DNA from: Phoronis australis
Taxonomy: Eukaryota; Phoronida; Phoronidae
Reading direction: 5' to 3'
Length of the DNA: 64,000 nt
NCBI GenBank assembly: GCA_002633005.1
Contig: NMRA01000285.1
Span: forward strand, 152,115 to 216,114
Shown here: piece by piece, positions 13,501 through 28,500 of the stretch
Layout of the letters: each line of letters begins with the position of its first letter
How positions within the stretch are numbered: position 1 is the first letter of the stretch
Notes under the pieces: model-generated
Seen by the model: only the letters and a program-made list of their open reading frames with translations
Databases searched by the model: none
Told to the model about the DNA's origin: nothing
Position numbers and translations under genes: made by a program

Positions 13501-16500
13501 TATCAAAGTATCAGGAATGCATACTGGATGGCTAGTACTGTTATGTCACAGAACCACTGAATGTGAAGTTGACATTTGACAAAATGACACTGAAAAATCA
13601 GCACAAATACAACATTCTTGGAAGTTGTAATTTACGCTCTATTGCCAGTTGCCTTGTATATGCTTGGCCAGTTGCCTTGTATATGCTTGGCCAGTTGCCT
13701 TGTATATGCTTGGCCAGTTGCCTTGTATATGCTTGGCCAGTTGCCTTGTATATGCTTGGCGTTTTTCAAAATGGATTTTATGTTCAACTCATGGTTTCTC
13801 ATTTACGCTTCAGCTTGAGAAAGTACTGCAGCAAGGTGATATCACTGAATGTGCTGAGCCTTATATGAAGGATGAAAAGGTAGGTTGTCGTGTCCCTGTG
13901 CCGCCACACTGGATGCACTCTATCAAGTCTAGTGGCATTCAAGCTCACTAATATCTGATGTTTCTTGATTTAAAGGTTCAAGGATAAGTGGATCATGGGA
14001 GACGTTTTCAGTAGACGCAAAAATGGAAATAGTTCTTGGTGGTTGATTGAATTCAGTGTTCCATACGCTCTTTGTGAAATATTGGTGTTATCAAATTCAG
14101 TGGCGACTTGTTTTGTCATTGATTTACCAACACTTGTTAGTGGTGAATTGTGGTGAACCTGTAAGATTAAGATTGAACATTGTTTGGAACATTGAGTGTT
14201 TCAGGCATGGGTTGGAACATTGAGTGTTTCAGGCATGGGTTGGAACATTGAGTGTTTCAGGCATTGGTTGGAACATTGAGTGTTTCAGGCATTGGTTGGA
14301 ACATTGAGTGTTTCAGGCATGGGTTGAAACATTGAGTGTTTCAGGCATTGGTTGGAACATTGAGTGTTTCAAGCATTGGTTGGATGAAATGCTTGTACTA
14401 ATTTGTTGAATTCATGTTAAACACATTCATGAAACACCTTGCTATAATACGTTGTGTTTGTGAAGTAATTCCGTATCAGAATTACTTTGTTTGGTGTTAT
14501 ATTTTTATGAAGACTAAGTCTAATCATTAATGTACCCCCACAGAGTGTGAATCGTGATAAAGTGAGGACCAACGCAGCCTACTTTTGTGAAAGGCTAGGG
14601 CAGTACCGTATGCCTTTTGCTTGGACGGCCATCTTCTTAATGAACATAGTCAGTGGCACTAACAGTCTGGACAGTAACGCAGGAAATGAGACATCTGGTG
14701 CCAGTGGCAGTATTGGTAAGACTTTATGTTTCTTTTCAAAACAATTGTCGAAAAATACTCAGTGCTTCTGATGTTCATTTATAGGTCATCCGTGTAACTT
14801 GCCATTTCCGTTTTGCATATGTATAGGTATAGTTACAAGCACAGATGGATATGCCTGGAGTTTATTGAAAAAGAAGACATTACTCTGATATACCAAATGA
14901 GGCAATATGGGCTGATATGCAATGCGATATACTTTGAGAAAAAACTTCTGTGCCATAAAAAACAAAATCACACTTATCCCACGTGTGAATTGCAATCTGT
15001 AATTCTTCTGCAGATCGACGGTCCAGTTTTGTTGGGCAGTTTGACAGTTTTCGTAGAAAGGCAGGCCGGGAGCGTGATGACTCCCTGCAGAGGCGGGAGT
15101 CGTTAGAGCGTCAGAAGAGTGGAACTCTAGACAAGAGGACCAGCTGGTCCCCAGATGACAACACTAGTCTGGACAACTTCAGGTGGGTGTTGGTCGCCTG
15201 GTGAGAGCACTTCTAGTCAATAGGCTGGTCAGTACTCTGTCTAGTATTCAGTAACTTAACCAGCCTATTTAGCCAGCCGTACTGTTTCTGATGATTGTAT
15301 AATTGGACAAGTCGCACTTAACCAATTGATTGAGCCTGAAACAATAACGTCTGTTTACTAAACCCTGAAATCCTTCCATTCTGACAAGGACACAAGTTAA
15401 GATAAATTATGTAATAGTCGATGGTCTAAATATTAAAAAGTTACTTTTTGACAGATGGCGGGCAACTCTATCTATCATGATTGCACTGTGCTTTTGCAGA
15501 CCAGTCACTTTAACGGTGTCCAGCTTCTTTAAGCAAGAGGCAGACAAACTGAGTGATGAAGACTTGTACAAATATCTGGCCGATCTAAAGCGACCAACGA
15601 ACATCCTGAAGAAACTCAAGTGTATTCCAGGTACTAGACAGTTCTTAATGTGCCGTTACAATTTGTCCTTAGAATGTGTGCTGTTGAGGTCTCTTGTCAT
15701 TACTTTTAATTTTCACTACGTGCCAGTCTTTTGTGCATGTTCATTTTGTCTTTTAGCCTATGTGTGAACATGACAGATCTCCTTTAAAATGTTCAATGCT
15801 TAACTCTCTTCAGAGAATGTATCTAATGTTTGATATAGTCTTACTGTTGGGACACAATGAAACCCTATTCTTCTTAGGTAAAGGTCCTTTGTAATTTCAA
15901 AATTTACTTGATTATTCTGCCCTGAAGACCAAAAAAACTAATTGTGTCAAAATGTTGTCCTGTTAGCAGTTAGTTGTCTATAAACTCCAGGAACCTCTGG
16001 TTACAAAAATGGCTCTTTGTTGCTTCTGAATTTTACAAACTACCTGTCTAACCCTGCCTGCAGGTACCCTTAAGCTGGACATATCACCATGTCCTGAGGA
16101 TCCCAAGTACTGCCTGAGCCCAGAGCTGTATAAGATTGACCCCTACCCTGATGACAAGGGCAGGCCCACCAAGGAGATTGTGGAGTTCCCACCACGTGAT
16201 GTCTATGCACCTTACTCAAACTACAGGTAACTAGATCTTGATAATTTGCTACATATTGCAATATATTGTGATTCACCAATTCATTTCCCACTGTTGTTTT
16301 TGGATTGAAAAAGAGGATGTCTCACAAAAGTGTAATGCAGTTGAAAAAAGTGCACCTTAGGTTGCAACCCCCAAATCATGTTTTCAATGTGCCGCTGTTG
16401 TGTAAAATTGCTTATAATAGTTATATGCCTTGGCTGATTTGGCCAAGTTCAAATTGCAAACTTTAAACAGAACGAAGTCAAGTTAGCAGCGTTGGATCTT

Positions 16501-19500
16501 CTCATTGAATCAATCAGTGAAATCAGTTTGGTTCTAGGTCTGATCTGTGGTTTGGTCCATGGTCTGATCTGTGGTTTGGTCCATGGTTTGATCTGTGGTG
16601 TGGTCCATAATTTGATCCATGGTTTAGTCCATGATATCTGTGGTTTGGTCCATGGTTTGATATGTGGTTTGGATGGTTTGGTCCCTGGCTTCATCATGTG
16701 CAATTTAATAAGAAATGCAAACATGTAGTATTGAAAAGCTAAGGAAGTTCTCGTTGCTTTGATGTTGATGTCGGTGGTGGTTAATGTTGTGATATTATCA
16801 TCAAAGAAAAAATAAATGTTATGTACAAATAAACACAAGGTCCACCACCAGGTAGCTTTAAAGTACACAAATCCGCAGAATGATGCTAAACTGATCTCGG
16901 AAACTATCGTAGAACACAATGATTTTGTCTGCAGTGTGTGCAATAGAGACATTTTATAGTAATGATGGCATCTGATGTTGCAAATTTCAAGTATTGTCAA
17001 TAGAAAAAAATTGTCACTTCTAACGGGCATTGTTAGGGAAGTCGGTTTAGTGTTTCTAAGGAGTATGCACTTTCCTGTTGTTGCTTGCATATTTCTTTTT
17101 GTTTTCAGAAACCTACTGTATGTTTATCCCAAGTCACTCAACTTTGCAAATCGTCAGGGACATGCAAGAAACATTGCAGTCAAAATTGAGATATTGGCCG
17201 GCGAGAGTGAAAATGATGCGCTACCTGTAAGGAAGACTTTTATTCTGTTACTGCAGCAGTGTTCTCTGGATTTTGATCACAATTTTGTCAGTTTTTACAA
17301 ATACTAAAAAAGAGTGTACTTGCAAGTAGCCTGTCATATTTTCTTTTGTGTAACTCTTCTATTTAAAGTTCAACTGGCATACATTTTTACATTTTTAGTT
17401 AAAACACTTCAGCTTGAACATGGAAGCCAGCCTTTTGCATTCTGCAGTGTATGTTACACTTAAGGTATTCACCAAATTTCCAAAACCAGGCAAACTATTC
17501 ACTCACTGAACTATGTTGGAGCCATGAGCAGAGTTGCAATAGGCAACGAACACTGGGCAATCTGTTGATGATGTCACACTCCTCTGTCCTTTTGTTTGAA
17601 GTTATGTGCTGTGTTAGAAGTGTTTTATTGAGTTTACTAGCACCAAGGTTGCATGTTTTTACTGACATTTTTTATTTTGTCTTCTTGGCATTTATCTTTT
17701 AATAATGTTATATTTTAAGAGATGTGTGGAATGAAATTTATAATTTTATAATTGCTCTTTTTATACAGGTGATATTTGGCAAGTCCAGTTGCCCCGAGTT
17801 CCAAAGTCATGCTTTTTCTACAATTACTTATCACAGCAAGTGAGTAAACCACAGTCAAAGTTTAATCTTGACCTGCCCAATAATTCATTAGTCAAATTTT
17901 CTAAGCCTGGAAATCTGTTCCAGTTCTCTTAAAGAACCAATTAAGGAGATGTTTTAACATTGGATATTGCTGAGGACAGATGTTCTATGCCGAAATGTGA
18001 TCCTGCCATAGAAGATCAGTTGATTTTATTGCCCAACCATCTCTACTCTCATCCTTAATTTGGAATAATCTTGGTTTTGACAAATGTTAGCGTAAACAAC
18101 TGCATGGCCTAGTCCATACACTGGTGTCCTACCCTGATTCTAGGTCACCAGACTTCTATGATGAGGTGAAGATGAAGCTGCCAGCCAAGATAGGCGACCA
18201 GTACCATCTGTTATTCACCTTTTACCACATCAGCTGTCAGAAGAAACAGGAAATCGCGGGACCTCTGGAGACGCCTATAGGTTACACTGTGAGTCATTGC
18301 AGCTGTCAGAAATTGAAATTTCTGGCTACTGATATCACCTTCAGTTGACACTGCATTGGCAAAATTCTTATTTTAAATTTTTACTTAATTTCGGCTATAA
18401 GCTATGTATAAATTTTGGATTGACCAAGTTAGTTAAGGCTGAATAGGGTGCTTTTTTATCAAGGAAAATGAAATAGCATGGTAGTAATTTTATATTGGAA
18501 GTTTTTTGTTGTTGTTATTTTTCATGTTGTTTAGATTGTAGGATTGATTAAATATTGGTCCTGTTACAGTGGCTCCCTTTGCTTAAAGATGGCCGCCTAC
18601 TGGTGGGGGAGTTCAGCCTCCCCGTGTCTCTGGATCCGCCACCGTCTAGCTACTCCATGATCATGCCAGATGTCTTGGTAAGTTAGTCATCATTTCTTAC
18701 GTCTCTGGTGTTTTTGTAGCTCCTCTTCAATGTTATGAAGTTAAAGTGATTGAGTCTAGAGTGAGATCCCATCTGTTAGCCCCATTTGATTCTGAGACTG
18801 GTGCCAGCTGGCGAGTCCAAAATACACGAAAAAAATGAACAGTAACGCCAATGATATGCCCACGAACTGCTATACAGTAACACGTGCACGTGTTAAGAGG
18901 CTTACGTAGAGCACTGTCTTTTAAATGTGCAAAATTGAATGTCAAATTGAGCATTTCAGCTTGTAGATATATATAGTCATGACACCTACTGTATTATGGC
19001 AAGGGTGTGCTATATTAGTGTAAATGTTGTCTTCAGGCTATCTAGTTGTATGGCATAGTTATGGATTAATTATTTTTATTACAGGTTCCTCTACCCGGTA
19101 TGAAGTGGGTCGACAATCACAAGAATTTGTTCACGGTGTCTGTTGAAGCCATGTCTTCTATCCACACACAGGTGAGACAAGTGTTTGGTGGTCTTAGACA
19201 GACTTGCCATTCTTTAAAGACACGTACGAGTATAATTAAGTCAAATCAGAATCGTCTACTTCAGATGTGAAAAAATCAAAATTTAGTAACAGATGAGTCT
19301 TGCCACAAAAGTCATTCAGTGAACTCCATTCGGAGCCCACAATTAATGCAGAATTAAAAATTTTCTGTTAGTATTAGACAAGCGCTGTATTGGGAATTTT
19401 TGAAAGAGACACTTAGGGCATCTATTGATTTTGCACCCAAAAATTCACCTCGAAGTTGTTTTGGAAAATGTGGCTTTTTGAAACTCACTGCCAAATCATA

Positions 19501-22500
19501 GTGGACATGAAATATTTGTCAGGTTTTTCCTACTAGTTATTTTTGAGATTGGCTCCTGTGTGAGAAGTCCCGCCACGCTGCTGTGTACAACTTAGTGATG
19601 AACTGGAAATATTATAATTCATTTTAAAGATCACAAGTAGAGGAAGCAAACTTAAGATACCTTACTCACATTGTCCATATATGTGCCAATATAATTATGT
19701 ACTCCGTGCCTGACATGCAAAACATTCCCAAAAGTAGTTCCATTATTTGCGCTTTTTTGAACCTAGTTGTGACTTTCAGTATAAACTGTTTTCAAGAGCT
19801 TAATATGATTGAAATTATTGATTTTGTGCACTGTTCACTAAGTTTTGACCAATTCCGTTATCCAGAGTTGTTCGTCATATTGCATTTTGGCTGTGTTCTT
19901 GCAATGTTTCCACATAGTTGGGCTGTATGGGAAAGTACTATGTGGTAGTAGCTTGCATGTCCCTTCCTCACTACAGGATGAGTACCTGGACAGATTCCTG
20001 ACTCTGTGTCACATGGCCGAGCAGCAGCAGATCCCTGCACGGATAGGCGAGGTCAACTTTGAGGGGCAGCTTAAGTCCAGCATCACGAATGTGGCGCACG
20101 CGAGCCCGGAGCCTCTTGTGCGCTTCCTGACGCTGGTGCTGGACAAGTTGATCAGTTTGATGGTGCGTCCGCCGATACTCGGCGGACAAGTGGGTGAGTG
20201 GGCAGGAAATACATAGTGTATCTTAGGTGTATGGTATATGATATGGAAATTACGTGCACTGTCTGTGTTTGTGATTCAAGGTGGAGTTAACAAAAGGCTA
20301 GGTGTAATGAGTAGTATTGCAAAATTCACATATGTAGTGCTAGTGAAACTACAAGTCTGCCTGGGAAATGTTGGCCCTCAGGGAGTCAATGTAAAACTCT
20401 TATAAGGCAAACGATCTTCATGTTGGTAAAAAAGAGCTTCCTGTTCTTCTGTTTTGGTTATAACAAGCGACCAGTACTTGGTGAATATTGAATCTCCTAT
20501 GATACACCATGCGGTGATTCCTCTTCCATGTAGCCTAAAATGGATAAATCCTGTGAATACGTCTTACTATTGAATCACTGTGATCACAATAACCAAGATA
20601 ATGTGTTCGTTAAGATCTGGGGAGACATAAACTGGTAAGAATTGAGTACAAAATCATCATCAATGTGCATGTAACCTCAGTCTACAGTTTCTATGGTTAC
20701 GTGAAACACAGCTGTAGTTGGCTGCTGTTTGACTAACTTGATATGAATGCATTTTAGGTTGTTTGGTGGATATCCTGTTTCAAATCTTCAATTTTCACTG
20801 TTGTATTGAATGTAGCTCAAAGTGACTCCACCCAGATTGCAAGCTCACTAGACAATCAAGTCTTCAAGTCATGTTTTAAATGAGGGAACCAATGGCTCAG
20901 AGTTTGTGGGATTCGTTTCTTAGGCTGCTCAAACTATGGTCAAACAATGGTATTTCCAACTGTGTTTTAGTGAACATGACTTAGAGTTTGTTCGACTCTA
21001 TCTCCCAGATTGCCTGCATAATACATACTGCGGAAACTGACCACTCACACGCTACTGACTCTGGTCAAGCAGTGTAGTCTAACTGTTAACTCCTGTTTCA
21101 GTGAACATGGCCCAGAGTGTATTCGACTCCATCTCCCAGATCGCGCGTATGCTACAGACACTGTTGAAGCAACAGAATGACATCCATGACCGCAGTCCTC
21201 TTTTGGTGCAATATGTTCAGTACTCCTGCACTCTGCCTTATCCTGAGAGTTCAAGTAAGTGGTGTATACAATGACTAACACAGACTGTTGTGGAGAGGAA
21301 TATTGATGGCTTATATCGGCTGTATCTGAAGACTTGACTACTGGTTATTTAGTTTTTAATATCTTTAACTTTGTGTTGAAGTATATGGTCACAATCGCAA
21401 ATGCATGTATCCAAAGGATGTAACAATAAAGTGTCACCAATTCCGGACATACATTATCACCAAAATTGGTATTTTTCTTTTTTTCTATCATTGTGGTGAG
21501 TGCCCATAATTTGTCAAAACATTGTCTGGTGGTAGAGGATTTAATTGTAGCTTGTTATATTTTATGAAAAATTAGAAAAAGATAATTTGATTCACTTGTC
21601 GTTCATATGTTGTCCTAAACTGATGAAGTTTTACTGTATACTTACTTTTAATTGTATTTTAGCCCAGCAAAAGAAAATCACAGAGTTCCTTCAATTTGAG
21701 TCAATTCATCAGGAGATTCTGCTGTTACTCTCATAGTCGTTTTGTATTTCCTTTCAGTGCTTAAGTCACCTTCCGGTCCCCTCCCGGGTTACTCCACCCT
21801 TGGCCGACCCTCGTCACTTCAGATCAACCGGCCATATCACACTCGCAGCAGCAGTGACCCCGACATGCCGGGCAGTAACCCCACCTCGCCGCAACAGGAG
21901 CAAGTCCAAACTGCAGGTATGTCAAGTCATGATGGCATATTGTGCTCTGCAACTTGTGAGCTTGATGTTTTTATCAACACCTTTTATTATATTCTGACTT
22001 AGTAAACACATTTTCACCATATTTAAACTGCAGTAGCACTGCATACCATAAGTGGGAATTCAAGTCTCTGAAGTTTGAAAAGAATAGTTTCATGATTGAT
22101 TTTCGTGAAACCTTAGTGTGCTACAGAATGGTGGCATGCGATGGGTTGGACTTCTTGCCTTTGTCAGTGACAAACTGGTTGTCACCACTTCACGGTGACT
22201 ATTTATTTTATTTTGACACTAATTAGTGCCACAAGTAAACAGCTGATGGATTGCCAGTCTTTTATGAAAATGGTGTTCACAGTCATCTTGATCACCTTTC
22301 CAACAAAATGTCTTTTATCACCATTACCTTCTCCTGAAGTAGATTTCCCACCTAAAACTGATAACTGTGTAAACACTCATTACATTTTTATTTAGAGTTT
22401 AGTACTTAACTGTCACGTAAATTGTTCTCCGCGTGGGTGAGTGGGATTTATAAGTTGAGAGAGCCTGTGGTTATGTTTCTTGCCATTAGTTTAGTGTTGT

Positions 22501-25500
22501 CATTGTATGGCCACACTCGTCTGCATGTTTTGTTTTCCAAAATTCTAATGTTGGATAATTTCAATGTTTTTGCTTACCAAGAGGAATATGACGAGTTTGA
22601 TGAAACAGGTATCAGTTGCTTTCACGTTTGCGAATTGTTGCATTTTTGTGCACCCACATGTATATTTGTGGGCTCATGTTTCCGTAATCTCTGTTCATGT
22701 GATTGTCCGGTGCCTTCCTTTCTGTCTGCCAAATTCCTTCAAGTACATTAATTGTGAATTTGTCTGATATATCATTGGTCTTGGAATAAGAATTTCACCC
22801 AACAGGATGTGATTTCTGCTATCCAATTTCCCAAATGTTTATGAAACTGCATGGGTTTCTGAGAGGTGTCGACACTTTTGGATTTTGCTAATCCTACTCC
22901 CCCTCGTGGCAATATTTTAAAGGTGTTTTGCTGTCCAAAAATTTTGAAATATTTGCAAACCTTTTACGTCTGGTCAGTACGACACCTGTTGGACATGACA
23001 TTTGACCTAATGAATACTAAAGGTCTGAAAATATCTCTTCCCCAACTGAGACTCGAACCCGTTCTCTGTCTCGGTCGGGGCAGAGCTCTTTTCAGACTTA
23101 TATGCATTAGGTCACGTGATGGGGCCAACAGGTTGCATGCTGACCAGACTTATAGATATTTGCAATCTGTTTTCCCCCCAGTTTTAATGATGTTAAAATT
23201 TTGTGTACCACTTGTAGCTTGTTTGTGATGCACGAGTGCGAGTATGTGTCAACTGTTTGTGTTGATCTTGTTTATGTTGCCTTACTCTGCAATGACATTT
23301 TGTTGTGTTCAGTCAGTGATGTAACACTACTAGGATAATATTTAAGGCAACTACTTTCTGTGAGTTTGGTGAAATCTAACGTTAGTTTTATGTTGTTTTT
23401 ATATGGACACTTTAAGTTCTCTCCTTGGCTACGCAGCTTTGTGAATTTGAAAAAATGGCCATCTTTGCTTGAAAATGAACAAAGACATTGAGCATTTGTC
23501 GCATTTTTCTGTAGAATGATGTTATTGGATTACAGAAGTTGCAATAACCATTCACTTGTTATGAGTCACAGCAATTAACAGTAGTCCCTTGTAAAGTATA
23601 TTTAGTTCATTTAATGTTCGCCAATTGTTCGCAACTGTCTGACTTACAGTTGACAAAGGGCACAGAACATTAGGGGGCAAAAGTCAAATTTGACCTATAT
23701 TTATTTTCCTGATTTACCTCCTGGGATTCTCATAATAGCAGATATTTTGACAAAAAAGTTTTTGATATGATTGTTACAATGCTGTGTATGCATCCCCATA
23801 TTTACTCTGTCTTTGTGTGGATTTCTATAACTGACATTGTATTACATGCTACCATTACAGGCAGTCGTATCAGTACTGTAGAGAGGCCCGTGTGTCCCCG
23901 TCAGCCAGCTGATATGGCAGGCTACTACCAGAAGGTGAAGAAGGTAAGTCACAGGGAATGGAATGCTATCTCTCCCTACCATTAGGTATAACAAACATAA
24001 AGATTTGTAAGTGGGAGTGACTTGTGTGTCAATTTTTCATTTGAACAAACAAAAGCCATGGACCACGATATCGCAGAGAAATGATTTTTTTAATTTGCCC
24101 AAATCATTGATATTCCTCTGCGGTCACAGAAAGCATGCCTGATTGGTTTGTCTTGCTCACATAATTACTGATAATGAAAGTGATAACAAAATGACAAAGT
24201 GAAAGGGTTTTGATTACTTTTTCAGTTGTTTTTTAAAACTGTTTAAATTTGTTTATGGGGTAATACAAATGTGTTATTAGTCTGAGGCATAGTGGTTATT
24301 TCTGTATTCTGTAACCATGGCATCACAAAACTATGTACCGTCAGATATCAAGCGGAACAATTAAATGCATTGAGGGATAAGAGCACTGAGATGTGTGGCA
24401 GTGTCTCCACAAATGTGAATCATTAAAAAATTTCACTCCCCTGTAAGTGTGCTGTGTTCTGTGAAGTTGACAACATGTAAAACTATGTGAAATTCTGAAG
24501 ATCATCTGTAGCAATACAGCAAGTCTCTGAAAATAATTGTGTTTGTTTTGGTTTACTAATTATTTAAAAATTTTTGTGTGAATTTTGAAACTTAAGATAT
24601 TTATCTCTGAATTCAGATTGTGCTTTAAAAATACAGCAGTTTTACATGTGATTGTAAAAAGTGTTGAATTATTATTATTATAATATATTATGTTATAATA
24701 CATTACATCATGTCATTATAACATGTGTTTTGCAGTTGGTACATGAGCAGATTGCCCTGCAGTGGGTGGTGTCCAGTGGATCAACACGGGAGACAACTCT
24801 CACTAATGCATGGTTCTTCTTTGAACTTATGGTGAGTCACAACAGTTTCCCGTAATGTTTTAGTAGTGTCAGAAGTAAATAATGAAACATCTCCCCCTCT
24901 TCCTCCCTCCCTCNTCTCTCCCTCCCTCCCTCCCTCCTTCTCTCCATCTCTCACACACATATTGTAAATGCCGTATAGACCACTGTGGTTACTTAAAACT
25001 GATTGATGGGATTGGTTGCAGATCAAAAGCATGGCAGATCACTTGGCCAGGACTGGCAAGTTCTTTGGTAGTCGTAAGGTACGCTTTCCACCTCACTATC
25101 TGGAGGATGTAACAGAACTGGTGGACAAGATCATCAGGGATATTGTGGAAAGATACCATAAGGTAGGGATGCACCTGGGGTTATTGAGTTATGGATGTCA
25201 AAGGTCATAGGATTTGTTTTACTGTGCCCCTTGTAAATTTTGCAAACGGTGGGTTGATTATTCCAGAAAGTAATGCTTTTTGTTTTGGCCAGTAGTGTCG
25301 GAATGTTATGTGACCTCAGTCCATTCAGATTATTTGATCATTTATGCTTGACACGTTATTTGATTATTGACATTTCACTTTAGAAGGGCAATTGAATATC
25401 ATTTAGGTTACTTTATATATCATATTTACATTTTATGTAGTGAATTTTCACGATCAAATTCAACAAGTAGAAATATCCATTTCATTATCTACTCTTAGGA

Positions 25501-28500
25501 TGTGTACTTTATACGCAATGTCAACACAAGCCTTGCCTTCTTTCTGTACGATGCTCTGTCTCTCATGGACCGTGGCTATGTGTTCAACTTACTCAAGAAC
25601 TACTGCAGGCTGGTAAGATAGGCTTAACAATACAAGCAGTCATTATTACATTGGGGTGTTCATTGGATGCATCAGATGAAGACGTTAGTGAGGTTTTGAT
25701 TACTTATAGTATTCTGGGTCGTACTGTTTGTTCCTGGCTGTTTACCAGTTCATTGTGTTTGAGGTTAGGTGACTTGATCGTGACAAGGAATAGGCATACC
25801 CAAAGTTACTGTCTTCTAAATTTTGACTTTTAAAGTCACATGCAGTACAAAATATGGAAACATCTGTTTCTGAATAGACGGCTTCTGATTGTTTCAGTCT
25901 TCAGCTTGAGTTGATGCCACAAAATTGATTTACCTAGCAGATTCAAGTGAGATTTTGTCTTTGTTTAAGTCTTAATCTGGAAACTCTACAGAACATGTGT
26001 GTAGATGCCACCAGCCTAGACCACTTTTATCGTATTATGCCAAGTGATCAGTCATTCATGTGCTTTGTGGTCCATTTCATTTGCTGTCCAATTTCGCCCA
26101 GGTCTCTGCCAAGATCAGCACCTTGCCTGATGCCACCAGCCTTATTCTTCTCAAGCTTGACTTCCTGCGCATCGTCTGCAGCCACGAGCACTTTGTTGCA
26201 CTAAATCTGCCATTCGGCACGCCCACTACACCCTCTGCTCCTGTAAGCCCCTCCCCCAGTGTATCAAGTACCGCCTCCTATACATCCAACAGTACACTGG
26301 TGGAGAGGAGTACATACGCTGAGCTGACAACAGAGTTCCGTCAACATCACTTCCTGGTGGGACTGGTGCTGTCTGATCTAGTCACTGCTTTGGACTCGCA
26401 GTAAGTCACAGGCTGACAATTTCATCTCTGAAACTCACAAGCTACCATGTTAATCACTGGCAATTAGTCACATGGTAGTGAATTTGTCACAGGAACTCAA
26501 TGGCTAGTGCATTCGCACAAAAAGTCATTATTGAGCGATGTTATCAGTGACAGTAACACACAGGCTAGCAAATGTCTTGATGATTAGAGAAATTTACAAG
26601 TTAAATGTCATCTTTAAAATTCTGTTGTTTGGATGTACAAGGAAAGTCTTGAAATTTTTGTATCATTGTGTTGGTACCATTGTGTGTATACGAGTTACAT
26701 AAGACCTCAAGTATAATTTCCCAATCATAGTCTAGCCAACTTAGCAGTTCATACTAATAAGGGGTTACCAAAACCATAAGTCATCAAAAATCACTTTTTA
26801 CGTATTGAAAATTCAAACAGGACTGATACTTTGTACTTGTCTAGCAATGGTGAGCCGTAGTACATGACCTCATTATTTGAACTCAATATTTTTTAAAATG
26901 GTTACAAATTTCAACATTGGTTGTCATGAAGGTCCTCATTAGGTTAATCAAAAATGATACTTGTGTTTAATAGATTGAATACAATTAAGTTTTCAAGAGA
27001 GGAGATAACTCCAGGAGCACTTTCACTCTGGGTGTGGGTGGCAAGGTGTTGCAAAGTTTCAGTACAATTTTGAGATGTCTTTGAAGGTGAAATATTTTGT
27101 GTTGACTCTTCTTGAATGATTAGACATAAAGAATGTCCTTTAAAAAATTTGGTTTCTCACACCTTTAGTACAAACTTTCCCTTCAAAGTAGTGCATTTTA
27201 GGACTACGTATAGGGTTAAGAGGATTTTGTTAATTTTTATGTTGAAATATCACCAGAATAGCTTGAGTTGAAATCTTCCTAATATTGAGAAGAATGTTGT
27301 CATTGCAATGAGCTTAATAAGTCATTAGTGAACTATCTCAGTAACAGCGTTCCTCTCTCACGGTCCACAAGGGCATTCACATTAATGCGCTCTGTTCTTT
27401 TCTCATTAATGCAAGTCTTTCTTGATGAGTTGTAGTAAGTAGCCGCAAGTCATTTCTTACCTACCACGAACATAAATAATATATAAAAAGACATTAGTGC
27501 TGCTCTCGGGCATTTTCAATTCGTACAAAAGGTATGCCTTCAACGTACCTCAAGCTTATATTTGACACGTGACCCACCTTGCTCTCATAATTACACTGAT
27601 AGTACTACATCTATAAATAGTAAAACTCACCCTAAGCCTGGAATAAATCAACACAAAATCAAATGTCTATCAAATCGATAATTGTTTGTGGGAAAAGAAT
27701 GTGTTTCATAAACGAGATACAGTTTGTGACAAAAATGAGTTCATAGAAACTGAAATGTGGCTCATTAGAAGAGATCTACACCTTGCCAGTAAAGAACTCA
27801 GGCATAATTGAGAAGATGGTGTGTGCTGGTATGCTAAGAAGTGTAAAAAACAATGGTTTTGCATAAAGCACCAGTTTTGGATTTTCTTTATAGGAACACC
27901 AACGTCCATTCTCGAGCCATCAATGTTACACGCAATGTTCTCTTCTGCCATGACACCGACTCCAGGTTTACTGAGCCAGAGATCAAAGCAAGAGTCTCAG
28001 CTCTCTACTTGCCACTCATAGTCATAGTGGTAGACACCTTACCACAACTGTTCGACCCCTACGCTGAGGAAAGGGAGAAGATGGCTGACCTGTCTCCTCA
28101 AAGTGACAGGAAAAGTCATGAAATCGACGAGTCAGTCGCCATGGCAATAGCTGCGTCCAGTGTCTACAACAGTCAGAGTGGAGATGTTGATCAGTATGAT
28201 CATGCAGCTAAGGTAGGCGGAGCTATTGCAATGCATGTTGTCATTCATTAGATCATGCATCTAAGGTAGGCGGAGTTATTGCAATGCATGTTGTCATTCA
28301 TTGGATCATGCATCTAAGGTAGGCGGAGTTATTGCGATGCATGTTGTCATTCATTAGATCATGCATCTAAGGTAGGCGGAGTTATTGCGATGCATGTTGT
28401 CATTCATTGGATCATGCATCTAAGGTAGGCGGAGTTATTGCGATGCATGTTTTCATTCATTGGATCATGCATCTAAGGTAGGTGGAGTTATTGCGATGCA

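Larger units (their letters stand above)
11704..13738 (+). repeat. Kilobase tandem duplication around exon 8, single N junction
   Basis: Positions 11704-12724 and 12726-about 13738 are near-identical and separated by one N at 12725. The seam falls inside a 23-bp minisatellite. Differences are scattered substitutions plus a small deletion (near 12297 against 13318). As at 6013, the structure suggests unresolved haplotypes or a minisatellite-driven misassembly. Confidence 0.9.

Noticed and set aside
13563-13951. Open frames with repeated [12 protein letters not shown]-like units
   Set aside because: Translation of the 23-bp minisatellite.
16449-17090. 213-codon minus-strand open frame with WTKPQI repeats
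   Set aside because: The repeat part is the 24-bp minisatellite read in reverse, and the frame lies antisense within DOCK intron 13.
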